A stretch of 64,000 nucleotides of DNA, from assembly GCF_020509005.1 (NCBI RefSeq), contig NC_063012.1:8618001-8682000 (forward strand). Direction: 5' to 3'. The position numbers and the translations under genes are program-made. Under the pieces are notes generated by a model that was not told the origin of the DNA, did no database searches, and worked only from the letters and a program-made list of their open reading frames with translations. Position 1 is the stretch's first letter. The number at the start of each line of letters is the position of its first letter. Positions 12,693-23,920 of the stretch are shown here, in pieces. This stretch comes from Fulvia fulva. Its lineage: Eukaryota; Ascomycota; Dothideomycetes; Mycosphaerellales; Mycosphaerellaceae.

Positions 12693-13450
12693 TCTTACCT
12701 TATTGAATATTACTCCCTATATAGACCCCGTAAGCCTCTTTATCGAGGCTTCGTTAACTTGCGCTCGACTCTAGGCTTTCTTAATCTATATATTCTAGCT
12801 GAGCTTCGGGTCGAGCTAGATCCCTAGTACTTGTAGCTCCGCTAAAAGCTTAGTCTCGTAGCCTTAGACTCTTACTACTGCCCTTATATTATAGTATATT
12901 CTCGCTTTACTAAAGTATATAAGTTAGTACTTTTTAGGGGCGAACCGGGCACTATACTTCTTTGCCTACTCCTCGTATTTCTTATACCTATCTTTTAGGA
13001 GGTAACAGTTCTCCTCTATCGAGTCTAACTAGGCTAGAATGTTTATGTCGTCTACGAATCCCGATACTAAGGTTTACGGAGAGGTAAGTAGGGGGATTAG
13101 ATTAGACATAAATATTAGAAATAGGATAGGGGAGAGAGTAGATCCCTAAGGTATTCTAGCCTCTACCTTTACTAGGTCGGACGTATACCTCCCTAGGACT
13201 AGGTATGTCGTCCGTTCCTAGAGAAAGGAGTAGACGAACTTCGTTACCTACTAGGGGATACCTTTCTATTATAGGATATATATTAGGCTTTAGTATAAGA
13301 CGTTATCGAAGGCTTCTACGATATCGAGGGTAAGGAAGGAATCGTATTTAGTAAGCTAGCTACGAGATAAGGTAATAAGTCTTAACCGTGCTTTCCTACT
13401 TATCTAGTACTACCGTATAGCCTCGTTTCGAGAGGTTAGCCCGGAGCAAA
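12693..13450 (-). mobile_element. Fragment of the third LINE family, minus strand
   Basis: The minus-strand translation gives DSFLTLDIVEAFDNV, then VSGFVDDINILA-LDSIEEN, which are motifs of a LINE reverse transcriptase. The nucleotide sequence matches the third-family segment at about 10500-10990 of copy A. It diverges near 12770, after the L-I-LD-KLS stretch. It is heavily RIP-mutated and without open frames. Confidence 0.65.
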
Positions 13451-14280
13451 AGCTTCTCTCTACGCCCTCCCTCCCTATTTACTCCTTAAGCTAATATCTA
13501 CCTCTATAGGCCTAAGCCCTTTAGTGCTCTCTATTAACCGACATACGTATCCGTCCTCTCGGGCTATATAGATAGTATTAGCCGTCGCTACTAGTATATA
13601 CTACGCCCTAGGTTTTAACGCCCTTCGCGTTACCGTAGCCTATCTCTAGAAAGCGGCCGTCTATACCTCGTAGGTTTACTCGGGGCATATACTACGCCGG
13701 GTAGCGTACTCCTTACGTTTCTACCTACTAACTAATATAGAGTTCCTTATTACCCTACCCTTAATCCTCCCCGATTATAGAACTAATCTACTTATATTAT
13801 ACGTCTTTTCCCCGTCTTAATAGCCGTCTTTTCCTTACTTAGGCTATCGTCTTTTCCTCGTCGTAATCTACTATATTAGACTAGGTACATTATGTAGCGG
13901 GATAGGTAGTGCCTTAGGTAAAACCCTCGTTCCTATACTAGGTACTTAATAGGCCCTTATAGGCTTCGTCGCGTATCTACCTACCTACTGTATTGCCTAC
14001 TAGTAAATACTAGATTGTTTTATAGTCCGCTCGACGCCGTCGTATAGTCCGCTTAGTTATTATTCTATACTCCGCTCGTCTAATGTTTGTCGCTTAGCCC
14101 GCTCGGTTTACGGTCTCCGGAGGTAAAAATTCTATACTTATACTAGAGGTGTCCTATCGAGCGTATAGGCCACGGTTCCGCGCCCTTCTTATACGTAGAA
14201 AGAAGAGGGACTCGCTCCCGATACGAGTATACGCTCGTCGGATAGTTTTTATACCCGTTTTACTAGTAGTCCTCTATTCG
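13451..14280. other. RIP-mutated repeat DNA of unknown family
   Basis: This stretch of about 830 bp is CpA-depleted like its neighbours and has no usable open frame. Short recurrences of a TAGTCCGCTCG-like motif occur at about 14028-14110. It may be the 5' part of the truncated Gypsy element that follows or the ORF1 part of the LINE fragment before it. I could not decide. Confidence 0.4.
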
Positions 14281-16370
14281 CCGCGGCTTTGCCTACGTTA
14301 CGCGCCCGTCGCGCCTACGACGCTCTAGCGTAAGAATACTTAGCTCTCTCGTAGTAAGACGAGAGGTTCGTAGCCGATACTACGTATAGTAAATTCTCGT
14401 CGTCAACCTCCCTAGTAATATAACTACGATATCTACGCTAAGGAGCTCCTAGCTATGATATAAGCTTTCGAGGAATAGCGACCGGAGCTAACTATTAATA
14501 AATACGGTACCGACGATTATAAGAATCTACTAGACCTAGGGTCTAAGGACAAGCCGACGCTTATATACTCCGATTATAAGAACCTCGAATAGTTTATAAG
14601 TACGAAGCAATTGAACCGTAGACAAGCTTACTAGGCCGAGTTTCTCTTACAGTTCTTCTTCAAGATCGTCTATAGGCTAGGAGTTCAAGGTACTAAGCTA
14701 GATAGCTTAACCCGACGTTTATAGGACTTACCGAAGCCTAGAGACCTAGATGACCTACGAAACTAATAGTAGTATTAGGTATTACTAGGCCTTGATCGTA
14801 TCCTAAACCTATTATCTACTAGAGTATTGTCCGTATATAATAATAACGTTATAAACCCGCTTACGACCGCTATTCTAGGACTCTATACGTAACTAGAGGC
14901 TAAGGAAGCCGTTTAATAGCTAGAACGAGATGATCTATGTACCTTACTAAGGAAGTACCGTATCGATAACTATTATATAGTCCTAGTCGGAGGTATAATA
15001 TATATTAAGAATATATATAGTAGTTATAGCCTATTCGTTCCTCCGGAGTTAGAAGACAATCTAGATAAAGGTGAAATCCCGGTACATACTCGTATCGTGT
15101 AGGCTCTCTACGACTATATAGTAGCTAGTTACTTAGGGGACGAGAAGATATATAAACTAGTAGCTCGTAACTATACCTAGCTAGGTATCGTACGATTTAT
15201 TAAGAGCTATATACGTGCCTACCGCGCTTACCGTACGAATAAGAACACTAACATCTAGTACCTAGGGCTATTAAGACCGCTACTAGTACTATTTAGCGCT
15301 TAGGAGGATATCTCTATTAACTTCGTAGTCAAACTGCCGAAGGGAACAAGCGTAGTCGACGGACAAACGTACGAGAACATTATAACCGTTATATACCGCT
15401 TAACTAAGGAGCGATATCTTATTCCTATCACCTCGATAATAGTAGAGTATTACGTACTAGTATTCCTTAAGTACGTGTTTAGTAGACATAGGCTCCCGAA
15501 GTCTATTGTCTCGGATCGTAGTACGTAATAGGTTTCCGTATTCTAGCGTAGGATATACGCGCTACTTAGTATTAGTCGAAAGCTATCTTCGTTGTTCTAC
15601 CTAGAAAGAGATAGACAGTCGGAGAAGACGAACAAAGTAATAGAGTAATACCTACGTATCTTTATTAACTATACCTAGGACGACTAGCTAGATTAGACTC
15701 TATTAGCTAAGTTTATAGCAAACAATATAGTGTCCGTAATAATAGGCGTCTTACCGTTCTATACTAATACTAAGCGTAATCTAAGGTTCTCTAAGTTCGA
15801 CTTAGACTTGTCTATACTACTAATACTACATAAATAGCGACTAGACGCCGAGTCCGTAGACAAGTTTACGGCTAAGATATAAGAGATATACTAATACTTA
15901 CGATAGTAGATAGCCTTAGTATAAGTAGTCTAAGCTAAGTACGTAAACTAGACGCGTATACCTATACTACGGTACGCCGAAGGCGACGAAGTATAGGTAA
16001 GCACTAAGAACTAGACGATAGAGAGACCTTCTCGTAAGATAGACGTAAAGTAGTCTAGACCGTACGTAATTACGGAGATACTACCGGGTAATACTTATAA
16101 AGTAGAGCTCCTACCTACTTTAAATATCGATAATCGCTTCTACTTATACCTTCTTATACTAGTTTATCCGCCGGTTATAGGACAGACATAACCCGTACTA
16201 CTACTAATCCAAATTATCGACGACGAATAATACGAAACCGATCCCGCCGAACCCGATTAATAGGAAGTTAAGCAAATTCTAGACTATAAGAAGAGATGGC
16301 CGCGAGGACTAATACGGGTAGGAGGTAAATAGCTATATTAGGAATACTTAGTAAAATATATTAGATATAA

Positions 16371-19300
16371 TTCATTATCTACTAGAAGAAGATCCCTATA
16401 CCATTGACGGAATCATCGAATCGATCTCTGCGCCAAAACACGACACATTCGAAAGCTCTTATCAAGGCCATTCCAACGATATAAAAAGCAGGCCACTGCC
16501 CCTAGGACTGAGGGAGTTCTACCCCATTCAATCTGGACAGCTTGAAGCTCTCTTCACCCTGTTTCTTCAGCTCCAAACGCCGCGGAGGTGCCTAGCTACA
16601 TTAGGCAACTCCTAGGCAATGGCAGCCTAGGCTACGGTACTAACGGCGCCTACGGCCCTACAGGCGAAGCCCCCCTAAGACAACTGGCAGCAACTTATAG
16701 AGGACGCAAAAAGCATAGAAACTAACGATCAGCTCCCTTACCGGTCTCTACAGGTAATAATCACTCAGCTACGCACGGCGCTTGTACTGTCGTATCACCG
16801 AGGGCAACAAGAAATGAGGACGACGTCCTAGGCGATTAGCAAGGCCACCCGGAATCAACACCCCTATAGCTGGGCATCGGTCGCGGCATCGATACCAGGC
16901 CCCCGCCTAACGCACGATGTAGTTACGATCCGCATTGCAGCAAAGGAAGACTAGGCCGAAGTTGCGAAGCTATCGAACAAGGAGCTCGCCTAACGAATTA
17001 ACTAACCAGGGGTGGTCGTAGTGAACCAACAGTCTAACGGCACTCTACAGATCTATACTAGCTCTACTACTGCTAGGAGGCACCTAGAGGCACAGCCATA
17101 GTGGGCATCTAAGGTTGCGGCATCAGCGAAGGTCTTAACGAAACAATTCACGATCCTAGTCTACGACATGCCTAAGGAGTTTGACCCAACCAACTAGGGT
17201 CACCTACGCGCTCTCCAAGAGGACAACCCGGTCACTCTTAACTCTCCAATCCAGAAGGCGACTTGGCTCTATAGGAAATGGCCAGAAGGCAAGAAGGCCT
17301 CGGCGCTAATAGTATGGCTACAAGACGCGAAAGCGGCGGATCTAGCGATAGAACAAGGCCTAGTCTGGCAATACAGCCTCAAGACAGTAGAAAAGCACTC
17401 CTCATCCTTTCGTGTCCTCTAATGCTTCAAATGCCAACAGTATGGACACCAAACCTACACGTACATAAACAAGCAGGCCTGCTCGAACTGTGTAGGAGAC
17501 TATATGTCTAGGGACTGTATATCGACTACGAGACGGTGCGCGAACTGTCCGGGGCACTACCTATCGTATAGTGCGGAATGCCTATAGCGGAAACTAGCGA
17601 AAAACAAGGCAATCACAAACAGAACCGTCGCCCTAAGATTCTACGGCGACCGTGAGGCTAGCCTACACCGGAACTAACTAGCGGCGGTCGGGCACAAGCG
17701 CCCTAGGGCCGAGAACGATGTAAAGGATGCGTAGCCTAGGGCGTACGGGAGGCCACGTGCTCTGCTAGCTACGGCGAGGGAATCTAACCAGGCCCGGCTC
17801 CCCTTTAGTACATAGCCGATAGGCGTAGACCAGGACGTATAGGGTAGTAGGACACAGGACGATACAGAGGAAATGATTGTCGATGCCGATAACTAGCCTC
17901 GACACGCTTAGCATCATCCAGTATAACGTCAACTATAGCAAGGATATAGTCCAGAACTATTTCCTATACGAGGCGGACCCGCGCGTCCACCACGTCCTTG
18001 CAATCTAGGAGCTATAGATTAACCCGCACCATAAGAGACCAACGACCTGCAAGTCACTAGGCTACGCGACATGCCTACGAGGCGACGGCAGACCCCGTAC
18101 GTGCTTCTATGTTAGCAAGGACATACTAGAATCCGACTGGGAGGTAGTGTACTACGCAGACGAAGAAGGCGGGGGCGATATTACCTCCCTCCACGTGGGT
18201 AGCACCTGGATACACAACCTATATATACAACCGCTAGCCTCGAGGTCTAGCCGCGACCTAGGGGTCTGCAGACACCTAGACAGTGCGCTCAAGAGACAAG
18301 GGTGCCACATCGTAGTAGGAGACTTCAACATACACCACCCTTCCTAGGAAAGCCTTATGCAGCCGCACCCTATAGCCGACGAAGTAATCGACTTGATGGC
18401 GAGCAACGCAATTGCCCTTAATACCCCGAAGGACCTAGGCACCTAGAAGAGAGGGGGACTCTAAGGCACGATCGACCTCTCCTGGATCTTAGATAGCCAC
18501 TACTACACGGTAACCTACTATAGGATCGAACATAAACTCGAGGCGTCGTCAGACTATATGCCAGTCAGGACCTCTATTGCGACATAGATACAACGCACAC
18601 TAGCGAGAACCCCTAAGCCAAACTAGGGAAAGGCCTACTAGGCCAACATCTAGGCGTACCTCGATGACTCTAAGAGGCTAGTCCAGATCGCGCAGCAGCA
18701 ATACAACAGTAAAGACGAGATAGACGAAGCAGTCCAGGGGTTGACAGACGAAATAAGAAAAGCGACCTCACTTCACGTTCCGCTTGCCTAACTAACGACA
18801 TAGTCCAAACTATACTGGACGCCGGAGTGCACTACGGTAGTAAGAGAAGCAAGGAGAGCCCGCCGGGTGTGGACGAGCAGCTATAGCGAGGAGGCCTAGA
18901 ACGTATACAGGGAGGCATGCCAACAGAAGAAAGCTATAATACGGAGGGAGAAAGCAGTCGGCTGGAGGGCCATAGTGGAAGAAATCGCCGGCAAGCCAGA
19001 GAGGATGTGGAAGCTAGCGAAATGGGCCCGACAGGACCCTACACAGGGCCCCTCCTTCTCTATCCTAGCGCTACAATCGCCTAGTGGCCCGGTTAGCGAC
19101 CCCGAGGCCAAGGCGCGTCTACTGGCTAGCAAGTTCTTCCCACCCCTAGTCGAGGCTGATCTAAGCGACATAAACAGCTCTACTCCCCTAGCCCCTAGCA
19201 TCGCGGTCCAATAGGAGGTGTCCGAGGGAGAAGTTACCGCTGTGCTGAGGAAGTTGCCGGCGAAGAAAGCCCCGGGGCCGGATAGGATCCCAAACGAGCT

Positions 19301-21382
19301 ACTAAAGAAGTGTAGAGATCAACTAGCCCTAGCAGTTATAGCGATCTTCAACGCCTGCCTACAGACCGGATACCACCCGATAGCTTTTAAACAATCGACG
19401 ACAGTGGTCCTACGCAAGCCGTAGAAGGAAGACTATACGCAGGTGAAGTCGTACCGCCCAATTGCGCTCCTTAACACTCTTGGGAAGGCGCTTGAGAAGC
19501 TAGTTATAACGAGACTCTCCGAGGCGGCAGAGGAACACTCCCTACTCCCGGACACCTAGATGGGTGCGCGCCCACAGCGATCGACGCTATCCGCGATGGA
19601 ACTTATCACCTCTCAGGTAAAGGCCATCTGGTATAAGAATAGGGACAAGGTGGCTTCCTTACTTAGCCTAGACATATCGGGAGCCTTCGACTACGTGTCA
19701 CACCCGCGGCTTCTCTATATCCTAAGGTCGAAAGGACTCCCTAAGTGGCTTGTTAACTTCGTACGGTCCTACCTCCAAAACCGTAGTACGTCGATCCTAG
19801 TCGGCCAGTACAGAAGCCCATTTCAAGTAGTCTACACTAGAATCCCGCAAGGCTTAACGCTAGCACCTATTCTGTTCCTCTTCTTTATAGCGACGCTGCT
19901 CCCAGCCCTAGAATCCCAGAACACCGCTACGAGCGGCTTCGTAGACGACACAAACATCCTAGCGTGGTCTTCCTCGACTAAGGAGAACTGTAGGCTACTA
20001 GAAGAGAAGCACAAGATCTGCGAGGACTGGGCTAGGAGGCACGGGGCTCGGTTTGCCCTAGAAAAGTACAATCTGATACACTTTACGCGCCGGCCACGGT
20101 TCCACAATATGCAAGCTTCTATCTAGATATAGGGGCACACGACTAACCCGGCAAATCAGCTTAGGATCCTCGGACTATAGGTGGACCCGGCGCTACGGTA
20201 GAGGAAGCACGTATAGGCAATATTACGGAAAGCTGAACAGAATATGGCATCATGCCAGAGGCTCACTACGTCCACATAGGGGGCGGACTTCCGGCAGTCA
20301 CGACTTCTATATACGGCTATTATACGGCCAGTCCTTACCTATAGTAGCCAAGTGTGGTCCTTAGGCGAGAGGGCCTGCCTATCGAAGGGACTCGTCGCGC
20401 CGCTAGCGAAGATCCAAAACCAATGCCTAAGGAAGGTCACCGGGGCATATAAGTCGATACTAACGAGGATGCTTAAGCACGAGACCGCTATACCGCCGAT
20501 CGACCTATACATCCAGGGACTACGGACCTCCTACTTAGGCAAGTCGGCACAGTACCTAGTACAGAAGGTCATCGCTAGTGCAGTCGTAAGGGCCCGCGAA
20601 TCAGTACTAGCGTATAAGGGCATTCGACCCGGAAACGAGCCGAACTACCGGGCAAGGGACGAACAGCTAGCAATACAATAGGAAGGTGAGAAATCGTTTG
20701 TAGAGCAACTATGGAAAGAGAGGTGGAACAACCAGGTTGTAGGGCATAGTGGACGCCCTTAGCCAGCGGGACAACCTAAGGAATAGTCAGCTACAAAATC
20801 CGCGGTCAAGCACCCCCCGAAGCTTATCCACTACCGCCTTACGAGGGCATAGAGTAGCATAGCAACCCAACTGCGAAGCGAACACATCGGCCTCTAGGGG
20901 TACCTATTATAGAGGAAGGTCCTAGGATACACGAATACTAGCTGCCCCTGCGGCTATCGCTCCTAGAACGTACGGCACGCACTCCTCGTCTGTCCGAGGT
21001 GGTCGCTAGGAAGGGGGGAGTGGATGGCAAAGGCGAGGAACCGGACGATTGGGGCACTTCTTAACAACGCTGAAGACCTACGGCGCATTACGAACTAGAT
21101 ACTAGAGAAGGGCTGGCTAGAACAGTACCGCCTAGTAGGAGCAGTGCAGGAAGAGAGGACACGACGCAGCGCGACGAGACCGGCTAGGAGCGGGGGCTAA
21201 CGGGGTAGTGACATAGACTACGTACGTTCAGAGGGAAAGCTAATCTAGATAAGGAGTAGTCGGGGGCGGGAAGGGTTTTCACCTATTCGGGTTTCCCTTT
21301 GTACATAACAATAGATATATACCTGTATAGGCCGGATAGGGTCCTAGAACAGGGGAATGACAAATCTATCTATCTATCTATC
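16371..21382 (+). mobile_element. LINE family 1, copy B: lightly RIP-mutated, 12-bp target duplication
   Basis: The element is flanked by the 12-bp duplication TATTAGATATAA (16359-16370 and 21383-21394) and ends in a (CTAT)n tail after GGGGAATGACAAAT. The layout is that of a two-ORF non-LTR retrotransposon: ORF1 with CCHC knuckles at about 17400-17580, and ORF2 with endonuclease, reverse transcriptase (GFVDD at about 19935-19955) and a C-terminal CPCGYR zinc motif at about 20943. Several frames remain open for 60 to 190 codons, yet Gln and Trp codons are often TAG. RIP has hit it, though far less than copies A and C. It lies inside Gypsy element Y. Confidence 0.88.
17890..21215 (+). pseudogene. 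LINE family 1 ORF2 (endonuclease / reverse transcriptase), copy B, broken
   Basis: The translation starts near LDTLSIIQYNVNYSKDIVQ (endonuclease N-terminus) and reaches HIVVGDFNIHHPS at about 18305-18350. It then passes VRKLPAKKAPGPDR-type RT motif 0/1 residues near 19245, LLSLDISGAFDYVSHPRLL at about 19660-19720, and SGFVDDTNILAWS at about 19930-19970. The longest intact piece is 19560-20126. At least a dozen in-frame stops, mostly TAG from CAG or TGG, interrupt the frame. Compared with the intact ORF2 at 41473-44874 it is a homologous protein of a different family with the same domain order. It would have nicked target DNA and copied its own RNA, and is now non-functional. Confidence 0.8.
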
Positions 21383-21929
21383 TATTAGATATAATAAGCT
21401 ATCCTATAAAGCTACGAACTAGGTTATTAAGACCGCCGCCGTCTCCGTAGCCGACTCTTACTATAACTACCCGAGAGCGACTAAACTACCTAGTTTTTAA
21501 CTACCTATAGACTAGATACCGAATGAGAATACTATAGGTATACGTATAGCGCGCTAACTAGTAAAAGTAGCGATAACTCTAATACCGGTAGAACGAGGCC
21601 TCCGGGCTTATAAGGAAGAGAGCGATACGTATAGTCTAATAGATAATAAGGTGTTTATAAAGGCAATAGGAGATATAATAGATACGAAAGATATAAGAGG
21701 GGAGGGGAGTGCTCCGGAGCGTACTCTAAGAGGGGGGGGGGTAGTATTACCGTACCGGCGTATATTTACTTAAACCCGTAGGTACGTACCTAGACCTCGC
21801 GCCCGCTAACTAATCCGACTAGCGGCTTGGCCCCCGTATATAACTCTCGCGCCCTCCGCGCCGCCCTTAGATAGAACATCTATTCGACTTATACCTTACC
21901 CGACTACGTACTTATACCTACTTATAATA

Positions 21930-22745
21930 TCTATATAAGGAATATAAGATCTTGGCCCTATATATACTATCGTATGCCTCGTACTTACTCTAGCTATTAG
22001 ATATAGGTTACTATTCGCCTTTAAAGAAGATATATAGTACTAAGCTCTCGGGCTTAGTACGCTAGCGTATTACTTATATCAATAAAGTAGAGTTCCTACG
22101 CGCCTTCCGGGTAGCCTATAACGCTATATTTAGATAGGAGAATATCCTATCGAGCTTTAGAGGCGCTAGTTTAGTTCTATTTAATCTATAAGTAGTAATA
22201 GACAAGCTTAATATTAAGCTACGTATACTAACCCCTCTAGCTCCGGACTCTACCCCTTAGGAGTCGAAGACACTAGGAACTATAAAAGAATTCGACTCTT
22301 AATCGATACTAGTAACGAACAAAATACGTGCCCGGGTAGGTTTATCGCTAAACTCGTTATAGGAAGGGGTGTATTAGCTTATAAAAGGGAGTAGAGAGAT
22401 AGCGTATTAGATAGCTCTTATACGAAGCGAGATTAGTAAGCTACGTAAGTCTAACGAGGCTCTTATATAGCGGAAAGTACGAAAGCGTAAGTACATTTAG
22501 TCTAGAGGGTCTCTAACCTTCGATAAGGCGTCGTAATTAATACCTCTAGAGGATACTAGGAGGTAGGAAGTAAGTAGAGAGTCGCTAGATAGTATTCGGC
22601 TAGTACTAAGGCTACGACGCTATAAGTAATATAGCGAGTCGGGGCATAACGTACGTACCTATTAAGTAGACTTACTAGATAGCAAAGAATCTGAAGAGGA
22701 ATTGTCCTCCTAGTAACGATTCTATAGGATATCGTCGTATTAAGA
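21930..22745 (+). pseudogene. Fot1/pogo transposase, C-terminal fragment
   Basis: With stops, the translation reads through SSYLLDIGYYSPLKK-IYSTKLSGLVR-RITYINKVEFLRAFRVAYNAIF, then ENILSSFRGASLVLFN and VVIDKLNIKLR. This matches the region of fungal pogo-type transposases just after the DDE catalytic core, with the conserved block on falling from sky-blue QPLD-type motifs to the FRxAGL-V-F-P segment. A charged tail follows up to the right TIR. It is the downstream half of the fragment at 6040-6551; the core between them is lost. The family is clear; the exact start of this half next to the Gypsy LTR is not. Confidence 0.75.
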
Positions 22746-22762
22746 TACCGTCGTAATTAAAG

Positions 22763-22831
22763 TAGAAGTAGTATAGTTCTTAGTAAAAGTGGCCCGCTCG
22801 GTAGTATAGCCCGCTCGGTAGTAAAGCACGT
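22763..22831 (-). repeat. Right terminal inverted repeat of the Fot1-like element, with two 17-bp units
   Basis: The reverse complement matches the left TIR from its tip through the iterated units into the CACTTTT-ACTAAGAAC stretch. The only differences are G/A and C/T transitions plus the loss of exactly 34 bp, which is two 17-bp units. TA follows at 22832-22833. Confidence 0.87.
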
Positions 22832-22833
22832 TA

Positions 22834-22985
22834 CGCTTCTATATATAACTATATATTATATAGTTAATACTATATATATATATAAAGCTCAAAATCTGAA
22901 AATTTCAGATCTTGAGAATTTAAGGAATATTGTATTTATAGCATATTACTATATACTTTTCTTAGTTCTACCTCTTACAAAACCT
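22834..22985. other. AT-rich strip between transposon and host DNA, with a 17-bp palindrome
   Basis: The sequence is nearly all A and T, including a (TA)n run at 22870-22883. It contains the perfect palindrome ATCTGAAAATTTCAGAT at about 22896-22912. CpA reappears to the right of about 22950, which I take as the edge of the mutated block. No gene is seen. Confidence 0.5.
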
Positions 22986-23049
22986 CTAAAACGTATATTC
23001 TACACACGCTAGCGTTGTTCCCGCGATGCTACGACTACTACACATTGAC

Positions 23050-23165
23050 GAAGGACATCGCAGTATTTTTACAACAATGTAAGGGCTACGGGAGAACTTT
23101 TCAACATAAGAGGGACATGGCGGTACTTTTTGACACAATGAGGGACATGGGAGTATTTCACCGAC
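23050..23165. repeat. Imperfect tandem repeat, about four 30-bp units
   Basis: Successive units begin GGACATCGCAGTAT, GGGCTACGGGAGAA, GGGACATGGCGGTA and GGGACATGGGAGTA at a spacing of about 30 bp. Thirty is a multiple of three, so small frames on both strands (plus 23015-23227, minus 22986-23186) show 10-residue repeats. I do not think either is a gene on this evidence. Confidence 0.6.
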
Positions 23166-23920
23166 GCCAATGCTTCCGCACTTCACTCCGAGAGGCTCGC
23201 TTTCATGTCGTTCAAGGCTTACAGTAGCTGCAGATTGCTGACCCTTCTTCCTGCGATGACGAGTGCCTTCCGGTCATGACATAAGCATACGACCTGGTCA
23301 ACATACAATGTACTCCGTAGCGCTCGCTCTCCGAACGGCGATAGCGAGGTTGGGAGCGCACCATGTATAGCACCACAAGAGGCAGGAAGTTGTGGCACTG
23401 TAATCTTCGCCATTGCGTTAAGCGATATACCTGTGTCTCGCTCTCGACTCCTCCTCATGCTAGTCTATAGCGATGGTCACATAACAGAGGCTTTCTCTCT
23501 CCTTGTTCTGAACACGCTCACTGCTTGCTGATCAGTGGCCCAATTAGCACCTTCCTCGCCTCTGCAAGGGCCCCCGATGTGATGCGATCGTGCCTCCAGC
23601 AGCCTTGCTCAAGGCGCCGGCAATAACACAGCAGTCTTGACAGCTATTGATTCCTTGCTCTTCCAGCGAATCGTGCTCTCAGGAGGATGTTCTCTTCGCT
23701 TCCGTCTCAAGCTTGCTGACATGTTTTGGGACGCGTTGTAGACAGGCCGAGAAGTGTTTGTAGCTCCTGCCTGGACCTTACAGGCTTTGTCTACCCAAAG
23801 GTCAAGACTTACTGCCTGCTGGTACGGCTGTGTGACTTTAGATGGCCGGTAACCCTTGAGTTGCATGCCTGTTGCTCCAGCCCGTTCAGTATCCAATACT
23901 CCAAGAGACGAAGTCGTTCT
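23166..23920. other. Host intergenic DNA, no gene recognised
   Basis: The base composition is normal and CpA is present at ordinary frequency, so this is non-RIP host sequence. Several 80- to 95-codon frames exist on both strands (for example minus 23609-23896), but they overlap each other, lack recognisable domains and have no clear introns. The right part is likely the 3' untranslated region of the Sus1-like gene. Confidence 0.45.

Larger units (their letters stand above)
14281..21930 (+). mobile_element. 5'-truncated, RIP-mutated Ty3/Gypsy element Y, split by LINE copy B
   Basis: Plus-strand remnants begin in the RNase H domain at about 14420 (KELLAMI-AFEE-RPEL, then LIYSDYKNLEYFISTKQLNRRQA). 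They continue through an integrase core (about 15100-15900; RLPKSIVSDR at about 15490) into a chromodomain-like end at about 16320-16370. LINE copy B interrupts it there, and the frame resumes at 21395. A purine tract (21729-21744, with a run of ten G) is followed at 21745 by TATTACCG, the expected RIP form of a TGTTACCG LTR start. The 3' LTR probably spans 21745 to about 21930. Gag, protease and reverse transcriptase are missing. It sits inside the Fot1-like transposon. Confidence 0.7.
5928..22831 (+). mobile_element. Composite Fot1/pogo (Tc1-mariner) DNA transposon with iterated TIRs and nested insertions
   Basis: The two ends are inverted copies of each other. The left end starts ACGTACTTTACTACCGAGCG at 5928 and the right end finishes with its complement at 22831. 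Both are flanked by the dinucleotide TA (5926-5927 and 22832-22833), the target duplication of the pogo/mariner superfamily. Just inside the left end are transposase remnants with a CENP-B-type helix-turn-helix pattern. Inside the right end are remnants of the DDE C-terminus (YSSYLLDIGYYSPLKK, then a RITYINKVEFLRAFR-like stretch), typical of fungal Fot1 transposases. The middle of the transposase is missing. It was displaced or deleted by an LTR element fragment, LINE copy A, a third-family LINE fragment and a truncated Gypsy element carrying LINE copy B. The element is dead: transposase frames are full of RIP stops. Confidence 0.85.

Noticed and set aside
20943..20985. CPCGYR motif as a host zinc-finger gene
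   Set aside because: It is at the expected place of the LINE ORF2 C-terminal zinc motif and recurs in copies A and C.
1..22985. Isochore-like low-complexity host DNA or a centromere instead of transposons
   Set aside because: Recognisable transposase, reverse transcriptase and integrase remnants plus TIRs and target duplications explain it. GC is not extremely low; only CpA and TpG are missing.
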